A DNA stretch of 64,000 nt from Nosema muscidifuracis (lineage: Eukaryota; Microsporidia; Nosematidae). Below the pieces are notes generated by a model. It was not told where the DNA came from. It was given only the letters and a program-made list of their open reading frames with translations, and made no database searches. Location: the NCBI GenBank assembly GCA_028335825.1, contig JAIOKI010000015.1, positions 395,696-459,695 of the forward strand. The letters are read 5' to 3'. The position numbers and the translations under genes were made by a program. Of the stretch, positions 63,704 through 64,000 are shown piece by piece; the stretch's first letter is position 1; each line of letters begins with the position of its first letter.

Positions 63704-64000
63704 ATGAAATTTTTTGCTTTACTACATTTAATATCAATTGCTACATCTAAACTGAAAGAAGAAATACGAGAAGATATATCTAAAATAATTTTGAAGAAAA
63801 AAATTTTTGAAGATTTTTTATTTATAGGCAAAGATTCTAATTGTCCAATGCATGTACTAAAGATCTGTAAATCATGGATTGTTATCACAAGATACGATGA
63901 ATTACGCGAATTAACAGAAGAAAAAACTATTAGCTTCAACAAGTATCTAGATGAAAAAAATGATTTGAAAGATGAATTCAAAAAAAAACTTATTGAAATT
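63704..64000 (+). CDS. Secreted protein, ~540-residue family (member C, partial)
   Basis: 99 codons open from the ATG at 63704 to the right edge; CCCC at 63697-63700 supports the start. Signal peptide MKFFALLHLISIATSKLKEE. Then FIGKDSNCPMHVLKICKSWI-VITRYDELRE and TISFNKYLDEKNDLKDEFKK-KLIEI, which line up with member B (RFDKLHG...IIIKLDEHLDEDLNLKE-SLKAKII). It is the only member on the plus strand. Its 3' end is outside the window, so full length is unknown. Confidence 0.75.
   Translation, partial: MKFFALLHLISIATSKLKEEIREDISKIILKKKIFEDFLFIGKDSNCPMHVLKICKSWIVITRYDELRELTEEKTISFNKYLDEKNDLKDEFKKKLIEI

Noticed and set aside
1-64000. tRNA, rRNA and CRISPR search by eye
   Set aside because: No GGTTCGANNCC-type T-arms in tRNA context, no rRNA-like conserved blocks and no spaced identical repeats were found. 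Absence by eye is weak evidence.

Overview
The window reads as nuclear DNA of a very AT-rich microsporidian, most like the Nosema/Vairimorpha side of the phylum. The evidence is threefold. (1) Eukaryotic housekeeping proteins are present in shortened, intron-free form: a MBOAT acyltransferase, SEC5, a Sas10-domain protein, symplekin/Pta1, an arrestin-fold protein, proteasome alpha-5, the STE24 protease, MCT-1/Tma20, eIF2B-gamma, a PSP1-domain protein, a homeodomain protein, RNase P Rpp30 and a HECT ligase. (2) Many start codons follow a CCC/CCCC or GGG/GGGG block within about a dozen bases, a start signal described for microsporidia. (3) There are many lineage-specific proteins with N-terminal signal peptides. 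No rRNA, tRNA, CRISPR array or intact transposon was seen.

Layout. 1-16.2 kb is a gene-dense core, about two thirds coding by my tally, with short intergenic gaps that often carry small tandem repeats (30, 81 and 102 bp units). From 16.2 kb to the right end coding density drops below about a third. Genes here are mostly predicted secreted or membrane proteins without recognisable families, separated by 1-5 kb of AT-rich DNA. Rpp30 (36.7-37.3 kb) and a membrane-anchored HECT ubiquitin ligase (50.5-52.2 kb) are the conserved islands. Two full-length secreted proteins of about 540 residues (23.3 and 56.8 kb) and a third running off the right edge (63.7 kb) look like one divergent paralogous family. 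Another pair (27.5 and 53.5 kb) comes from a 2.3-2.4 kb segmental duplication that includes flanking DNA.

The most unexpected content is in the 'empty' DNA. Read frame by frame, many intergenic stretches hold decayed coding sequence: runs of plausible protein in one frame interrupted by stops. The clearest (59959-61009) can be aligned by eye over most of its length to the FACT subunit Pob3/SSRP1, and even keeps a CCCC start signal directly before a start codon that now reads ATA. Others at 10.0, 15.3, 18.1, 26.1, 32.3, 39.3, 44.1, 45-47, 48.2, 48.6, 55.7, 59.3 and 61.8 kb have no family I can name. The picture is a genome that keeps gene relics rather than deleting them, with a conserved gene block passing into a faster-evolving, secreted-protein-rich region.
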